From NCBI GenBank assembly GCA_001657325.1, contig LWRO01000032.1:1-46709 (forward strand): DNA of 46,709 nt, written 5' to 3'. Below the pieces are notes generated by a model that was not told where the DNA came from, did not search any database, and saw nothing but the letters and a program-made list of their open reading frames with translations. Of this stretch, positions 1 through 7,677 are shown piece by piece. A program made the position numbers and the translations under genes. The stretch is from Geitlerinema sp. BBD 1991-9 (GTDB lineage: Bacteria; Cyanobacteriota; Cyanobacteriia; Cyanobacteriales; Geitlerinemataceae). Within the stretch, counting starts at the first letter, position 1. Each line of letters opens with the position of its first letter.

Positions 1-2
1 CC

Positions 3-542
3 TTGGGAGATCCCGTCGCCACTCAATTAGCGGAGGAGATTTGTCACTGCGTCCACGGAAACCCCATTGATTTTCTCCACGAACTCAACCAACGCATCTA
101 CAACACCTGTCAGTACGATGTCCGTCCCGATGGCGAGCCGCGATCGCCGAGTATCACGTGGACGAAACGGGAAGGATCGTGTCGGGATTTTGCGGTGTTG
201 TTTGCAGCAGCTTGTCGGACGGTGGGTTTAGCGGCGAGGTTCGTCAGCGGGTATCAAGAAGGAGACCCCGATACGACGGAACGAGACCTACACGCCTGGG
301 TTGAGGTGTATTTACCGGGTGCGGGATGGCGCGGTTACGACCCGACTCACGGTTTGGCGGTAGCGGACGGACATATTAGCGTCGCGGCGAGTGTTTTGTC
401 CCGGTACGCTGCACCGATCGAAGGAATGGTGGTTCCGATACAGTCGCCATTGGCTGGGGGTGCGCCGCTGTCGTCTCAGATGACGTTTGACATCCAACTC
501 GATCGATCCCGATCTAAATCTCGCCGGACTGCATCCCAATAA
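3..542 (+). CDS. transglutaminase-like cysteine protease-fold protein (5' truncated by window edge)
   Basis: The C-terminal part of a bacterial transglutaminase-like protein; the frame is open at the window edge, so the TTG at base 3 is not claimed as the start. The papain-like catalytic triad is visible: Cys60 in EGSCRDFA, His97 in DLHAWVEVYLP and Asp113 in YDPTHG. The tail containing GHISVAA and APIEGMV is the usual end of the bacterial transglutaminase core, where homologues read roughly 'HIPVA..DVAPVRG'. Such proteins are often encoded beside alpha-E and circularly permuted ATP-grasp proteins, which would lie upstream of the window. Substrate unknown; hydrolysis or cross-linking of peptide or isopeptide bonds is typical of the fold. 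The last 67 bases overlap tail-to-tail with the next gene on the other strand. Confidence 0.85.
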   Translation: MGDPVATQLAEEICHCVHGNPIDFLHELNQRIYNTCQYDVRPDGEPRSPSITWTKREGSCRDFAVLFAAACRTVGLAARFVSGYQEGDPDTTERDLHAWVEVYLPGAGWRGYDPTHGLAVADGHISVAASVLSRYAAPIEGMVVPIQSPLAGGAPLSSQMTFDIQLDRSRSKSRRTASQ

Positions 543-1465
543 ACTTCGGGAAATTGCGTGTAATCGAGATTGCAGACGTAGAAAACCTGTTCGATGCGGC
601 TGTAACGATGTAACGACCAATAACGCAGAATTTGCCAAGATGGATGTAAGTCGTCCGCTTCGAGAAAGTCGTGGCTGTTTTGGATGAGTGGTGGAAGATA
701 TTCGTCAAACCAAAATGCCATCATGTCGCGGTAATTGGCTGTATCGATGGCAGTTCGATCGAGCATTTGTTGTCGATCGAGTCCAAATCGATCGAGGATT
801 TCTTTGGGGAAATAACAAACGCCGAGATCGGCATCTTCTCGTAAATCTCGCATAATATTGTAGAACTGATCGATACAACCGATTGCACGAGCGCCTGGGA
901 ATTGATGAGGCTCGAGAAATGGAAAAAGTTGGAAAAAATTTCCAGCTAAAGCATCGAGCATTCGATCGAAGTCTTGAAGGGTTTCGATCGTTAAATTGGG
1001 TTGGTGATACGTATCGATCGCGTCGAGATAGTTTTCCCAAGTTTGAATCCGCAGCTCGTCTCGTTGTGGTTGAAACCAACGATGCCAAATCGAGTGCAAA
1101 ACGGACGCTTCCAGACCGTCTGATGCGACGATATTGCGAGTGCGCAAATCCTGCCAACATCGATAAAATGTTTGAAAACGCGATCCCCCATCAAGTAAAT
1201 CGTTTTCCGCCAGCCGATCGACACAGCGAATCCACTGCACGCAATCGAGCCAAGGCTGTCTCGTATTGAGTTCGAGCCTCATTATCCAAGCAGCATTATC
1301 TTCGTCTTTGAGGCTATCGTCAGAAAACGCCTGATAGTCGGACGAACCGATAAATTCAGCGATGTTTGCGGGAAGTGGGCGAAAAAATGCCTCGATTTGG
1401 TTGAATGTCTGCACCCCGATCGTCCTAAATCTTCTTTTGAGAAATTGCTCTGTGGAAGGGTACAT
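476..1465 (-). CDS. squalene/phytoene synthase-family protein
   Basis: A 329-residue, mostly helical protein of the head-to-head prenyl synthase family. The best anchor is residues 196-220, GCIDQFYNIMRDLREDADLG followed by a CYFPKE stretch. It matches the second Asp-rich helix (Asp207 and Asp211 as DxxED) and the downstream 'YLP.E' of squalene and phytoene synthases. The first Asp-rich motif is less regular (CVDRLAEND, Asp83 and Asp89 spaced by five instead of three), so catalysis is plausible but not assured. Expected role if active: condensation of two prenyl diphosphates in carotenoid or hopanoid precursor synthesis, at the membrane. It lacks the look of the housekeeping crtB and has no carotenoid genes adjacent. 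Its 3' end overlaps the transglutaminase gene by 67 bases. Confidence 0.7.
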   Translation of the reverse strand: MYPSTEQFLKRRFRTIGVQTFNQIEAFFRPLPANIAEFIGSSDYQAFSDDSLKDEDNAAWIMRLELNTRQPWLDCVQWIRCVDRLAENDLLDGGSRFQTFYRCWQDLRTRNIVASDGLEASVLHSIWHRWFQPQRDELRIQTWENYLDAIDTYHQPNLTIETLQDFDRMLDALAGNFFQLFPFLEPHQFPGARAIGCIDQFYNIMRDLREDADLGVCYFPKEILDRFGLDRQQMLDRTAIDTANYRDMMAFWFDEYLPPLIQNSHDFLEADDLHPSWQILRYWSLHRYSRIEQVFYVCNLDYTQFPEVYWDAVRRDLDRDRSSWMSNVI

Positions 1466-1725
1466 TTCAATTTCGTAGAATGACCCCTCCGCCTTCGGTA
1501 CCTCCCCTTAGCCAGGAGAGGATGGGTGGGGTTCCGATTGCAAAAGCGAGATGCACCCCTGTGGGAAAGCTATTTTTTTTGCACGCCAAACTTAAGCGAC
1601 AACCTCGGAACGACTGACGCGAAGGTTTGAATTCACGCTTCATTAAATCAGAGAATTTCTCGGTGGGGATGACGGTTGTGACTCCCGATCGCTGACACTC
1701 CCCATCGCGATTTAAACGGTTTTAT

Positions 1726-2970
1726 TTAGTCTTTAGATTTTGGACGATTTGGAGACTGTGGATTTTGAGATTGCCATCGATCGATCTCGTCTTTCGCAAC
1801 CGCATACGCAGCCGTATTGGGAGGAACGAGACGAGCCGTTTCAACAGCAAGCGCCTGTTGACCGCTTGCTGCGCGCGCCCGGGCTAAGTTCAAAATTTCC
1901 CAACTCCAAGCGTCAATTTGTTGTCGGGCTTCGTTATAGAGCGATCGATCGGGGGGAATGTGTTGGAGTGTCTCGATCGCGCGCCAGTACGAAGAGGCTT
2001 GTTGCGGTTCGATCGACGATCGAGCATCTTGCATTAATTGGAGATCGAAGGCTCGAGATTCGTCGAGATCGGTTTCTGCGGCAACGGTTTCGCGTTCGGG
2101 AAGGTCTCGATCGTCAGAGCCTTGAAAGTCCAGAGACGACAGAACCCCCACCATCAGAAAAACCGCGATCGCGCCTAACGCCCCAAATAGTTGCAATACT
2201 GGGGAACTCGCGCGAGAGGGCGAGGGTTCGATCGAGACCGAAGACAGTTTGCGATCGGGAAAAAGCGACATCGATCTCGTTTCGTCGTCGGTGACGAACA
2301 CGGGAGTTTGGGGCGGTTGCCAGTACTGTTCGCCCAACTGGGGCAATCGTTCGCCGAGATAGGCTTCGAGTTGCGCGAGGGTTTGACAGTCGCGATCCTG
2401 TAGCGCCTCGAGGAGCGCGTAGGTAAACAGTCCGTGGCGTAAGTATCGAGTTTCGCGGGAATGTTGGTCGCTTTGGCAGGATAGTAGGACTGTAATTCCA
2501 GCTTTACGGGCGAGTTCGGCAATTCCCGAACTGATGTTTTGTCCGGTATGGGGAGCCGTGGGGCGATTGATGTCGAGAAAGACGAAGATTCGATCGAGGG
2601 AGAGGGTTTGCAATCGATCGAACAAGCGATCGACGGCCATTCCGGTTTCGGTGACAGTGTCGGGATGACTGTCTGCCAACAGCAAGTAATCTCGTCCGGC
2701 GTGGTTGACGGCGTAGCCGCTGAACAGAACCCACAAGACATCGCTCGGTTGATAGGGGATCGAACACAGGCGCTCGAGTGTCGTTTTGAAATGCTCGATC
2801 GTCGGCCAGTCCAAAGATCGATCGCTCAAAATCAAACACTGCTCTGTCGGAACGCCCACATTCTCAACGAGATAGTCCCGAAACGCGCCAGCATCTTCCG
2901 CCGCATACCGTAGCGGTTGCAAGTGTTGGTACGCATCGATTCCCACGGCTAGAGCAACGAGTTCGCTCAT
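1726..2970 (-). CDS. membrane-anchored caspase-fold protein, catalytic dyad replaced (pseudo-orthocaspase)
   Basis: 414 residues. Residues 1-225 form a peptidase C14 p20-like domain: an ALAVGIDAY opening strand, LILSDRS, and the two strand ends that normally carry the catalytic pair. Where caspases read FSGHG this protein has FSGYA (Tyr86), and where they read DxCxSG it has LDINRP (Asn135). Both catalytic residues are therefore substituted, the YN type known among cyanobacterial orthocaspases. One transmembrane helix follows (about residues 258-280), then an acidic linker and a helical, repeat-like C-terminal tail (about 300-400). It is probably a non-proteolytic binding or regulatory protein fixed in a membrane. 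ATG start; no operon partner is evident. Confidence 0.85.
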   Translation of the reverse strand: MSELVALAVGIDAYQHLQPLRYAAEDAGAFRDYLVENVGVPTEQCLILSDRSLDWPTIEHFKTTLERLCSIPYQPSDVLWVLFSGYAVNHAGRDYLLLADSHPDTVTETGMAVDRLFDRLQTLSLDRIFVFLDINRPTAPHTGQNISSGIAELARKAGITVLLSCQSDQHSRETRYLRHGLFTYALLEALQDRDCQTLAQLEAYLGERLPQLGEQYWQPPQTPVFVTDDETRSMSLFPDRKLSSVSIEPSPSRASSPVLQLFGALGAIAVFLMVGVLSSLDFQGSDDRDLPERETVAAETDLDESRAFDLQLMQDARSSIEPQQASSYWRAIETLQHIPPDRSLYNEARQQIDAWSWEILNLARARAASGQQALAVETARLVPPNTAAYAVAKDEIDRWQSQNPQSPNRPKSKD

Positions 2971-3153
2971 TGTTTCGATCGCAACACGACTTTTGATTCA
3001 GCGTATTACTTAAGCGTAAAGTGGAACGAGTAAAGATACCAAAAAACTTAAGGGAGGGGTCAACTCCGCTCCTATATTCTCAGACCACCGCGAAGAATTT
3101 CTCAGCTGAACCGGGGAACGAGAGACACCCCACTCAAGAAAATAACGATCGAA

Positions 3154-4161
3154 TTACACAGAAACCGTTGGCGTGTCAGTTTCCATAATTTCCGTAACTG
3201 ACTCGAACCCGCGCAGAATCTCGAGATGGAAATCCCGTCGAATAGCTGCACTGAGATAGCGCACTTGCAGCGTTTGCCACTGTTGCCACGCTTCGTAACG
3301 AGTCTGTTCGAGTAATTCAGCAAAAGCAGGGGTTTCCTGCGCGAGATCGCAGTGGAAAACTTCACTGAGAAATTCGCCCATGATACAACTATCTTGGATG
3401 TTCCCGAGAACTTCCTGGAGTTGTTTCATATCTGCGAGATAGGCTTGATAGGTCGGCCCGTAGAGATCGACAAACAGCGTCATCAAATAGCGAACGCGCT
3501 TGGCTTGTTTGCGAAGTTCGTGCAAACTATCGCCTTCCGTAGCGATAATCGTTTCGATATCTCCTCCCGTCAGATGCGGTCGATTGCCATTTTCCCAGTT
3601 TGCCGGCGCACCCACCCACCATCCCGATTCGAGCAACAGATCGCTGATACTCGGAAGTAAAATATCGGGAAGGACTTCGACAACCGGCATTTTAGCGTAA
3701 GCTTTGTAGGTCGGTCGATCGAGCCACTGTTTGACCGATTTCTTGAACTTTTTATAATCTTTCGAGTTCAGAAGTTCGCGGACTTCCTGAAGAGCAGTCT
3801 CTCTTTTGTCAGCCAAGGTAGCGAGGGCGGGTTCGATTTTGCGACGCTCTTTTTTCGGTAAATTCGGTCTGTATCGATCGAGAAGCGCTTCCTGCATGAC
3901 GTCAATATCGCGCAGCTTACCCAACGTGCGGGCAATTTTACCGATTTGCCGATCTCGAGCGGGTTTGGGGAGATCGATCGCCGCCGCAAATCCTGTCGAA
4001 TCCGTCCGCAAACGCCTCATTCCCACTCGCATTTGGTGTAACGATTCCGGATCTCGGTCTTTCAGAACGTCTTCCTCGTATTTCAGAGTTCGTTTGACGT
4101 GTTTTTCGATGGCTTGGTACGCGCGATTGCCTAAAGTTTGGGTTGGGATTTGCACAGTCAT
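3154..4161 (-). CDS. CHAD domain protein (polyphosphate-binding helical domain)
   Basis: 335 residues, almost entirely helical and rich in Lys and Arg. Conserved-histidine signatures of CHAD domains are present: ESLHQMRVGMRRLRTD near residue 42 and LHELRKQAKRVRYL near residue 215, with KLRDIDVMQ and LGNIQDSC between and after. CHAD domains bind inorganic polyphosphate through basic and histidine-lined surfaces. No CYTH triphosphatase domain is fused. A polyphosphate kinase (ppk1) lies about 17 kb away in this window, so a role at polyphosphate granules is reasonable but inferred. It is divergent from the HAD phosphatase gene, with a 272-base shared upstream region. Confidence 0.88.
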   Translation of the reverse strand: MTVQIPTQTLGNRAYQAIEKHVKRTLKYEEDVLKDRDPESLHQMRVGMRRLRTDSTGFAAAIDLPKPARDRQIGKIARTLGKLRDIDVMQEALLDRYRPNLPKKERRKIEPALATLADKRETALQEVRELLNSKDYKKFKKSVKQWLDRPTYKAYAKMPVVEVLPDILLPSISDLLLESGWWVGAPANWENGNRPHLTGGDIETIIATEGDSLHELRKQAKRVRYLMTLFVDLYGPTYQAYLADMKQLQEVLGNIQDSCIMGEFLSEVFHCDLAQETPAFAELLEQTRYEAWQQWQTLQVRYLSAAIRRDFHLEILRGFESVTEIMETDTPTVSV

Positions 4162-4433
4162 CAGTAGATATCACCTCCAAGAAATTGAGGAGTTTCTATC
4201 TCTCCGAATAAACTTTTGCATCTCGATCTTGACAGATCTATTCGTAATTTAACCTTTGCTTAATAATTTGTTAACCTTTAGATTTCGATCTGGATATTGA
4301 TTCGGACTTTGAAACGATGGTCTTGGCTAGATGTCCGACGAGTACGAGTCGCAAAACGAGCACAATTCGCGGCTTGACACATCGATCGAATTCCCGTAAC
4401 CCTGAAGAGGATAGAATTTGAGGGGAAGCGGCA

Positions 4434-5114
4434 ATGAAGGCAATTCTATTCGATTTAGACGGAACGCTGGTGAATACTGACGTGCATCACTTCGTTCTAT
4501 GGCAAGCTGTATTACAGGAGTTAGGGATAACAATCGATCGAGCCTTTTACGACGAACGCATCAGCGGTCGCCAAAACGAGTTAATCGTGCGCGACGTATT
4601 CGCAAACTTACCCTTTGAAGAAGGGATGAAAATCGCAGCCCTCAAGGAAAAGCGGTTTCGAGAAGGAAACGTCGCCATGGAACGCTTAGGAGGACTCGAT
4701 CGCTTGTTGTCGTGGATACGAGATCGATCGTTGATAACCGCCGTCGTCACGAACGCACCTCGAGAAAACGCTGATTTCATGTTAAGTGCGTTAAACCTAA
4801 CCGATGTTTTCGAGACTTCGATCGCCATTGAAGACGTTCCCCAAGGGAAACCCGATCCTGCCCCCTATCAACTGGCGTTGCAACAATTATCTCTATCGCC
4901 AGAAGACGCAATCGTATTTGAGGATACTGTTTCGGGAACGCTCAGTGCAGTTGGTGCGGGATTAGTAACGATTGGTATGGAAACCACACACGATCCTCAA
5001 AAGCTTCTCGAAGCAGGCGCAGCGTTTACCATCTCAGATTTTACCGATGCAAAATTGTGGGATTGGCTCGATCGAAGCGCTGAGATAATCGCATCGACAA
5101 CCCCTGTTTTCTAA
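4434..5114 (+). CDS. HAD-superfamily (subfamily IA) phosphatase, phosphoglycolate/beta-phosphoglucomutase-like
   Basis: 226 residues with all four HAD motifs. Motif I is FDLDGTL (nucleophile Asp7 and Asp9), motif II VVTNAP, motif III the lysine of QGKPDP, and motif IV the VFEDTVSG loop. The helical cap between residues 15 and 85 places it in the phosphoglycolate phosphatase / beta-phosphoglucomutase-like group. The general reaction is phosphoester hydrolysis or phosphosugar mutation on a small cytoplasmic metabolite; the substrate cannot be read from sequence. The ATG is preceded by a purine-rich GAGGGGAAG, a good ribosome-binding site that supports this start. It ends 69 bases before the convergent CcbP-like gene. 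Confidence 0.85.
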   Translation: MKAILFDLDGTLVNTDVHHFVLWQAVLQELGITIDRAFYDERISGRQNELIVRDVFANLPFEEGMKIAALKEKRFREGNVAMERLGGLDRLLSWIRDRSLITAVVTNAPRENADFMLSALNLTDVFETSIAIEDVPQGKPDPAPYQLALQQLSLSPEDAIVFEDTVSGTLSAVGAGLVTIGMETTHDPQKLLEAGAAFTISDFTDAKLWDWLDRSAEIIASTTPVF

Positions 5115-5183
5115 GCAAAAGAATTCGCAAGAATAGAGCTTTCAAAACAGATTATCTGCCATATCAAAACTTCAATCCAAAAA

Positions 5184-5573
5184 TCAAATCAGCTCGTATC
5201 CCATATCGATCCAATAGTGCCAATCCTCAATACACTGGCGGCGCTTCTCGTTTTCATCTTCCTCTAAACATTCAATATCTGAAAGAGGCACCGAAAATCC
5301 ATCTGCCAAATCGCCGTCGCCATACCGAATTTCAACATACATATCCCCCATACACTCTTCTTCATCAGGCATTCCGATTACATCGACCTGTTCCCATTTT
5401 TGAGGGTTCTCTCGAGTTTCTTGAGTCACCCACCGTGCCGAAAATGGGAAATGGAGTCCATCCTTAAGGTAGTAGTACCAACCCAGGGCTTGTTCTTCTT
5501 CCGTATAAGCATCAACGAGGATTTCGTCTTCAATGCGATTTTCCCGTTCGTTTTGTCGATCGACCTTGACCAT
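5184..5573 (-). CDS. ccbP: CcbP-like cyanobacterial calcium-binding protein
   Basis: A 129-residue, strongly acidic soluble protein. It resembles the CcbP family (calcium binding in the absence of EF hands, by a cluster of acidic residues): an N-terminal basic-acidic helix followed by EILVDAYTEEEQALGWYYYL, then FPFSARW, an acidic DEEECMGDMYVEIRYG segment and a terminal EDWHYWIDMGYEL. In Anabaena CcbP sequesters Ca2+ and its decrease accompanies heterocyst differentiation. Homologues also occur in non-heterocystous cyanobacteria, so no differentiation role should be assumed here. It diverges from the LRAT-fold gene with about 90 bases between start codons. The identification comes from remembered family sequence, hence moderate confidence in the symbol. 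Confidence 0.75.
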   Translation of the reverse strand: MVKVDRQNERENRIEDEILVDAYTEEEQALGWYYYLKDGLHFPFSARWVTQETRENPQKWEQVDVIGMPDEEECMGDMYVEIRYGDGDLADGFSVPLSDIECLEEDENEKRRQCIEDWHYWIDMGYELI

Positions 5574-5664
5574 CTTCTCGCCTTCTCTAATGCTCTGTCG
5601 ATCGATCGGTTTAGCTGAAAAAAACGCTAGACTGGAACAACCAACCCGAAATCTAGCTCTGACG

Positions 5665-6351
5665 ATGGCACGCGGCGATCAAATCTACGTCATCCGTCCT
5701 TTTTTCAACCTTGACGGTATCTACGAACACCATGGTATCGATTGCGACGACGGAACGGTAATTCACTACTCTAAACGGGATGAGGACGCCACAGTTCGAC
5801 GGACACATCTTCAAGAATTTACTCAAGGACGAACGATTTACACGCGAGAGTACGCTACGTGTTTCATCGGTGAAACCACTGTACAACGAGCTGAAAGCCG
5901 TTTGGGAGAGAAAGAATATAACTTGCTCTACAACAACTGCGAACACTTTGCCACGTGGTGTAAAACTGGCATTAGCCACAGCAAACAAATTCGCGAATTT
6001 GCACCGTTACTGACGAATCTAAACCCCGAACAACTCTATCAGCCAATTCGCCGCTCGATCGCAGACGGACATCAAAAAGAAGCCCCACAACTGTTCGATA
6101 ATGCACTAGCAGAAGTCAAAGTGGCTTGGGACGATTTACAACCCCAATACAATCGAGCTGTCACCGAAATGAAAGCATGGGATAAAGTCGCACGGGAAGC
6201 CGTTCGCCTCCATCGAGACGATCTCGCCCGTGCTGCACTGTATCGAAAACGAGAGTACAAACAAAAAGCAACCGATCTCAAACAACATCTCGATCGATTG
6301 GCTCAAATGACAGAAATGCTCGTCAATAAACGAGAAGACCTTGTACAGTGA
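5665..6351 (+). CDS. LRAT/NlpC-P60-like domain protein with helical C-terminus
   Basis: 228 residues from the ATG at 5665; a 44-residue upstream extension is open but would run into the divergent gene and lacks family similarity. The N-terminal ~100 residues carry the permuted papain signature of LRAT-type proteins: GDQIYVIRP opening, EHHGI (His22/23), VIHYS (His34) and NNCEHFATWC (nucleophile Cys92). Residues 105-228 are helical and Lys/Arg/Glu-rich and probably coiled coil. Vertebrate LRAT esterifies retinol; bacterial members are mostly uncharacterised acyltransferases or thiol hydrolases, so the substrate is open. A short purine-poor leader precedes the start. It has no co-directional neighbour. 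Confidence 0.82.
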   Translation: MARGDQIYVIRPFFNLDGIYEHHGIDCDDGTVIHYSKRDEDATVRRTHLQEFTQGRTIYTREYATCFIGETTVQRAESRLGEKEYNLLYNNCEHFATWCKTGISHSKQIREFAPLLTNLNPEQLYQPIRRSIADGHQKEAPQLFDNALAEVKVAWDDLQPQYNRAVTEMKAWDKVAREAVRLHRDDLARAALYRKREYKQKATDLKQHLDRLAQMTEMLVNKREDLVQ

Positions 6352-6423
6352 AGCGTGAAAAGTAAGGCGTGAAAAGTGAAAACAGTTTTAAATAGATAGT
6401 TTTCACTCTCATCACCTCATCAT

Positions 6424-7227
6424 CTATTTCTTCACTTTCATTCGTTGCGTCACGATCGAAATTCCACCTTGACGCACGATTGCACCGGATACCCAGTAGT
6501 CTCCTTCAGATCGATCGCTTTGTCCCACCTTAAACAATCCCCCCGCACTCAGAAGTTCCAACTCTAACTCCGTCTCACTGAGATAATTCTCGACTGACAC
6601 GACTTCCTCGATTGCAGATCCCAAGAGAAAATCGTCACCGAGCGGTTCTTCGACGATGACATCGAAGTTGTAGCGACTGTTGGGGGTGACTCGTTCGGGA
6701 AGGCTGACTTGGAGTGTCGGAGGCGCATCACCAGACGTCAACATCGCCCGTTCCGTCAAAATTTCTTGAAAAACGATTTGTCCGTTTTCGTACTGTTGGC
6801 GCGATTGCAAAGTGGCGCTGAGATCGTATTCTCGGTGAGGTGCGTTTTCCGTTCCTTCGATCGTCGTCTGCGTTTGCGCTTCGTATCCCGTCGCTGTTTC
6901 TTCCCAGGAAAGCAGTTCCGTATCGTAAGTCAAGTTGGGAAAACGTTCCCATAAAGCCTGTAAAGCACTTCGGAGGCTCGATCGAGTCAAACCGTCGTCG
7001 TGAACGAAATCGGAGCTGTAGAATTCCATCACCGCATCTATATCTCCCGCACTGGCGGCTGCGTCGATGTTTTCAATGAGTTGTCTTAGTTCGATCGGTG
7101 CTGTTTCGGGAGGATTCGCCTGCGCGGGAAGTCCCGTTACGCCAGCTGCCATCGCACCGAACGTGGCTGCGAGACAAGCTTTGACCGAACGGCGAACGGG
7201 AAAGGGAAATGCGGAATGCGCGCTCAT
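6424..7227 (-). CDS. secreted NTF2-like (SnoaL-type) domain protein
   Basis: 267 residues. An N-terminal signal peptide (two arginines, then about 20 small and hydrophobic residues, ending near LPAQA-NPP at residue 38) predicts export. Residues 45-155 look like an NTF2/SnoaL-type domain: a helix with ENIDAAASAGDID, then VMEFYSSDFVHDDG, an ALWERFPNL helix and alternating strands. Residues 165-267 are beta-rich, with VSLPERVTPNSRYNFDV resembling an Ig-like or surface-adhesion module. No catalytic residues can be assigned. It lies downstream of the TpsB gene on the same strand but is separated from it by 450 AT-rich bases, so it is probably transcribed independently. Confidence 0.7.
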   Translation of the reverse strand: MSAHSAFPFPVRRSVKACLAATFGAMAAGVTGLPAQANPPETAPIELRQLIENIDAAASAGDIDAVMEFYSSDFVHDDGLTRSSLRSALQALWERFPNLTYDTELLSWEETATGYEAQTQTTIEGTENAPHREYDLSATLQSRQQYENGQIVFQEILTERAMLTSGDAPPTLQVSLPERVTPNSRYNFDVIVEEPLGDDFLLGSAIEEVVSVENYLSETELELELLSAGGLFKVGQSDRSEGDYWVSGAIVRQGGISIVTQRMKVKK

Positions 7228-7677
7228 AGGATTTCAAATTTTACCGAGAACACCTACCAATTTAGCAATTCCGGGAAGGACTGCCACGTCGATCGATCTG
7301 GGAAACAGACCGAGAATTGAAGATTTGAGGCTTGCCAAGAAACAAATATTGAGCAAATATGGCTTACATTGAATGCCAAAACTTAAGCTTAGAGACTTGA
7401 TTGATATCAATCCTGATATTAAAAATCATACAAAACTGAATTTGTTAGATGTAAAAAAACAAACAAAAATCATCTCAAAAAGATTCCTGTAAATTCGTTT
7501 TTTTTCTGGAGCATGAAATTTTTTATCAGATCGATTCCAGTTTTATTTTAACTCCAAAATAAAAAATTAACCAACATTAAATCTATTCATTTAAAGCGCT
7601 TTCAGAATAAAAAAAATTCTATTCGCGTTTGTTTTTGAACATCTCTTATGCCCTAATTTTCTGTTGAGCTAAAGCTA
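7228..7677. other. AT-rich intergenic region, 450 bases
   Basis: No convincing gene on either strand. The stretch 7380-7660 is distinctly richer in A/T than the flanking coding DNA. It contains a TTGATATCAA palindrome near 7398 and a short AGAAT/ATTCT inverted repeat around an A-tract at 7604-7620. The latter lies just downstream of the TpsB stop codon on the minus strand and could act as a weak terminator. The part next to 7227 must hold the promoter of the secreted NTF2-like gene. Confidence 0.5.

Noticed and set aside
2175-2741. 188-codon minus-strand frame
   Set aside because: Different frame of the pseudo-caspase gene on the same strand; composition is shadow-like (Ser/Pro/Arg).
5533-5664. 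Longer start for the LRAT-fold gene
   Set aside because: It would overlap the divergent CcbP-like coding sequence, and the extension has no family similarity.
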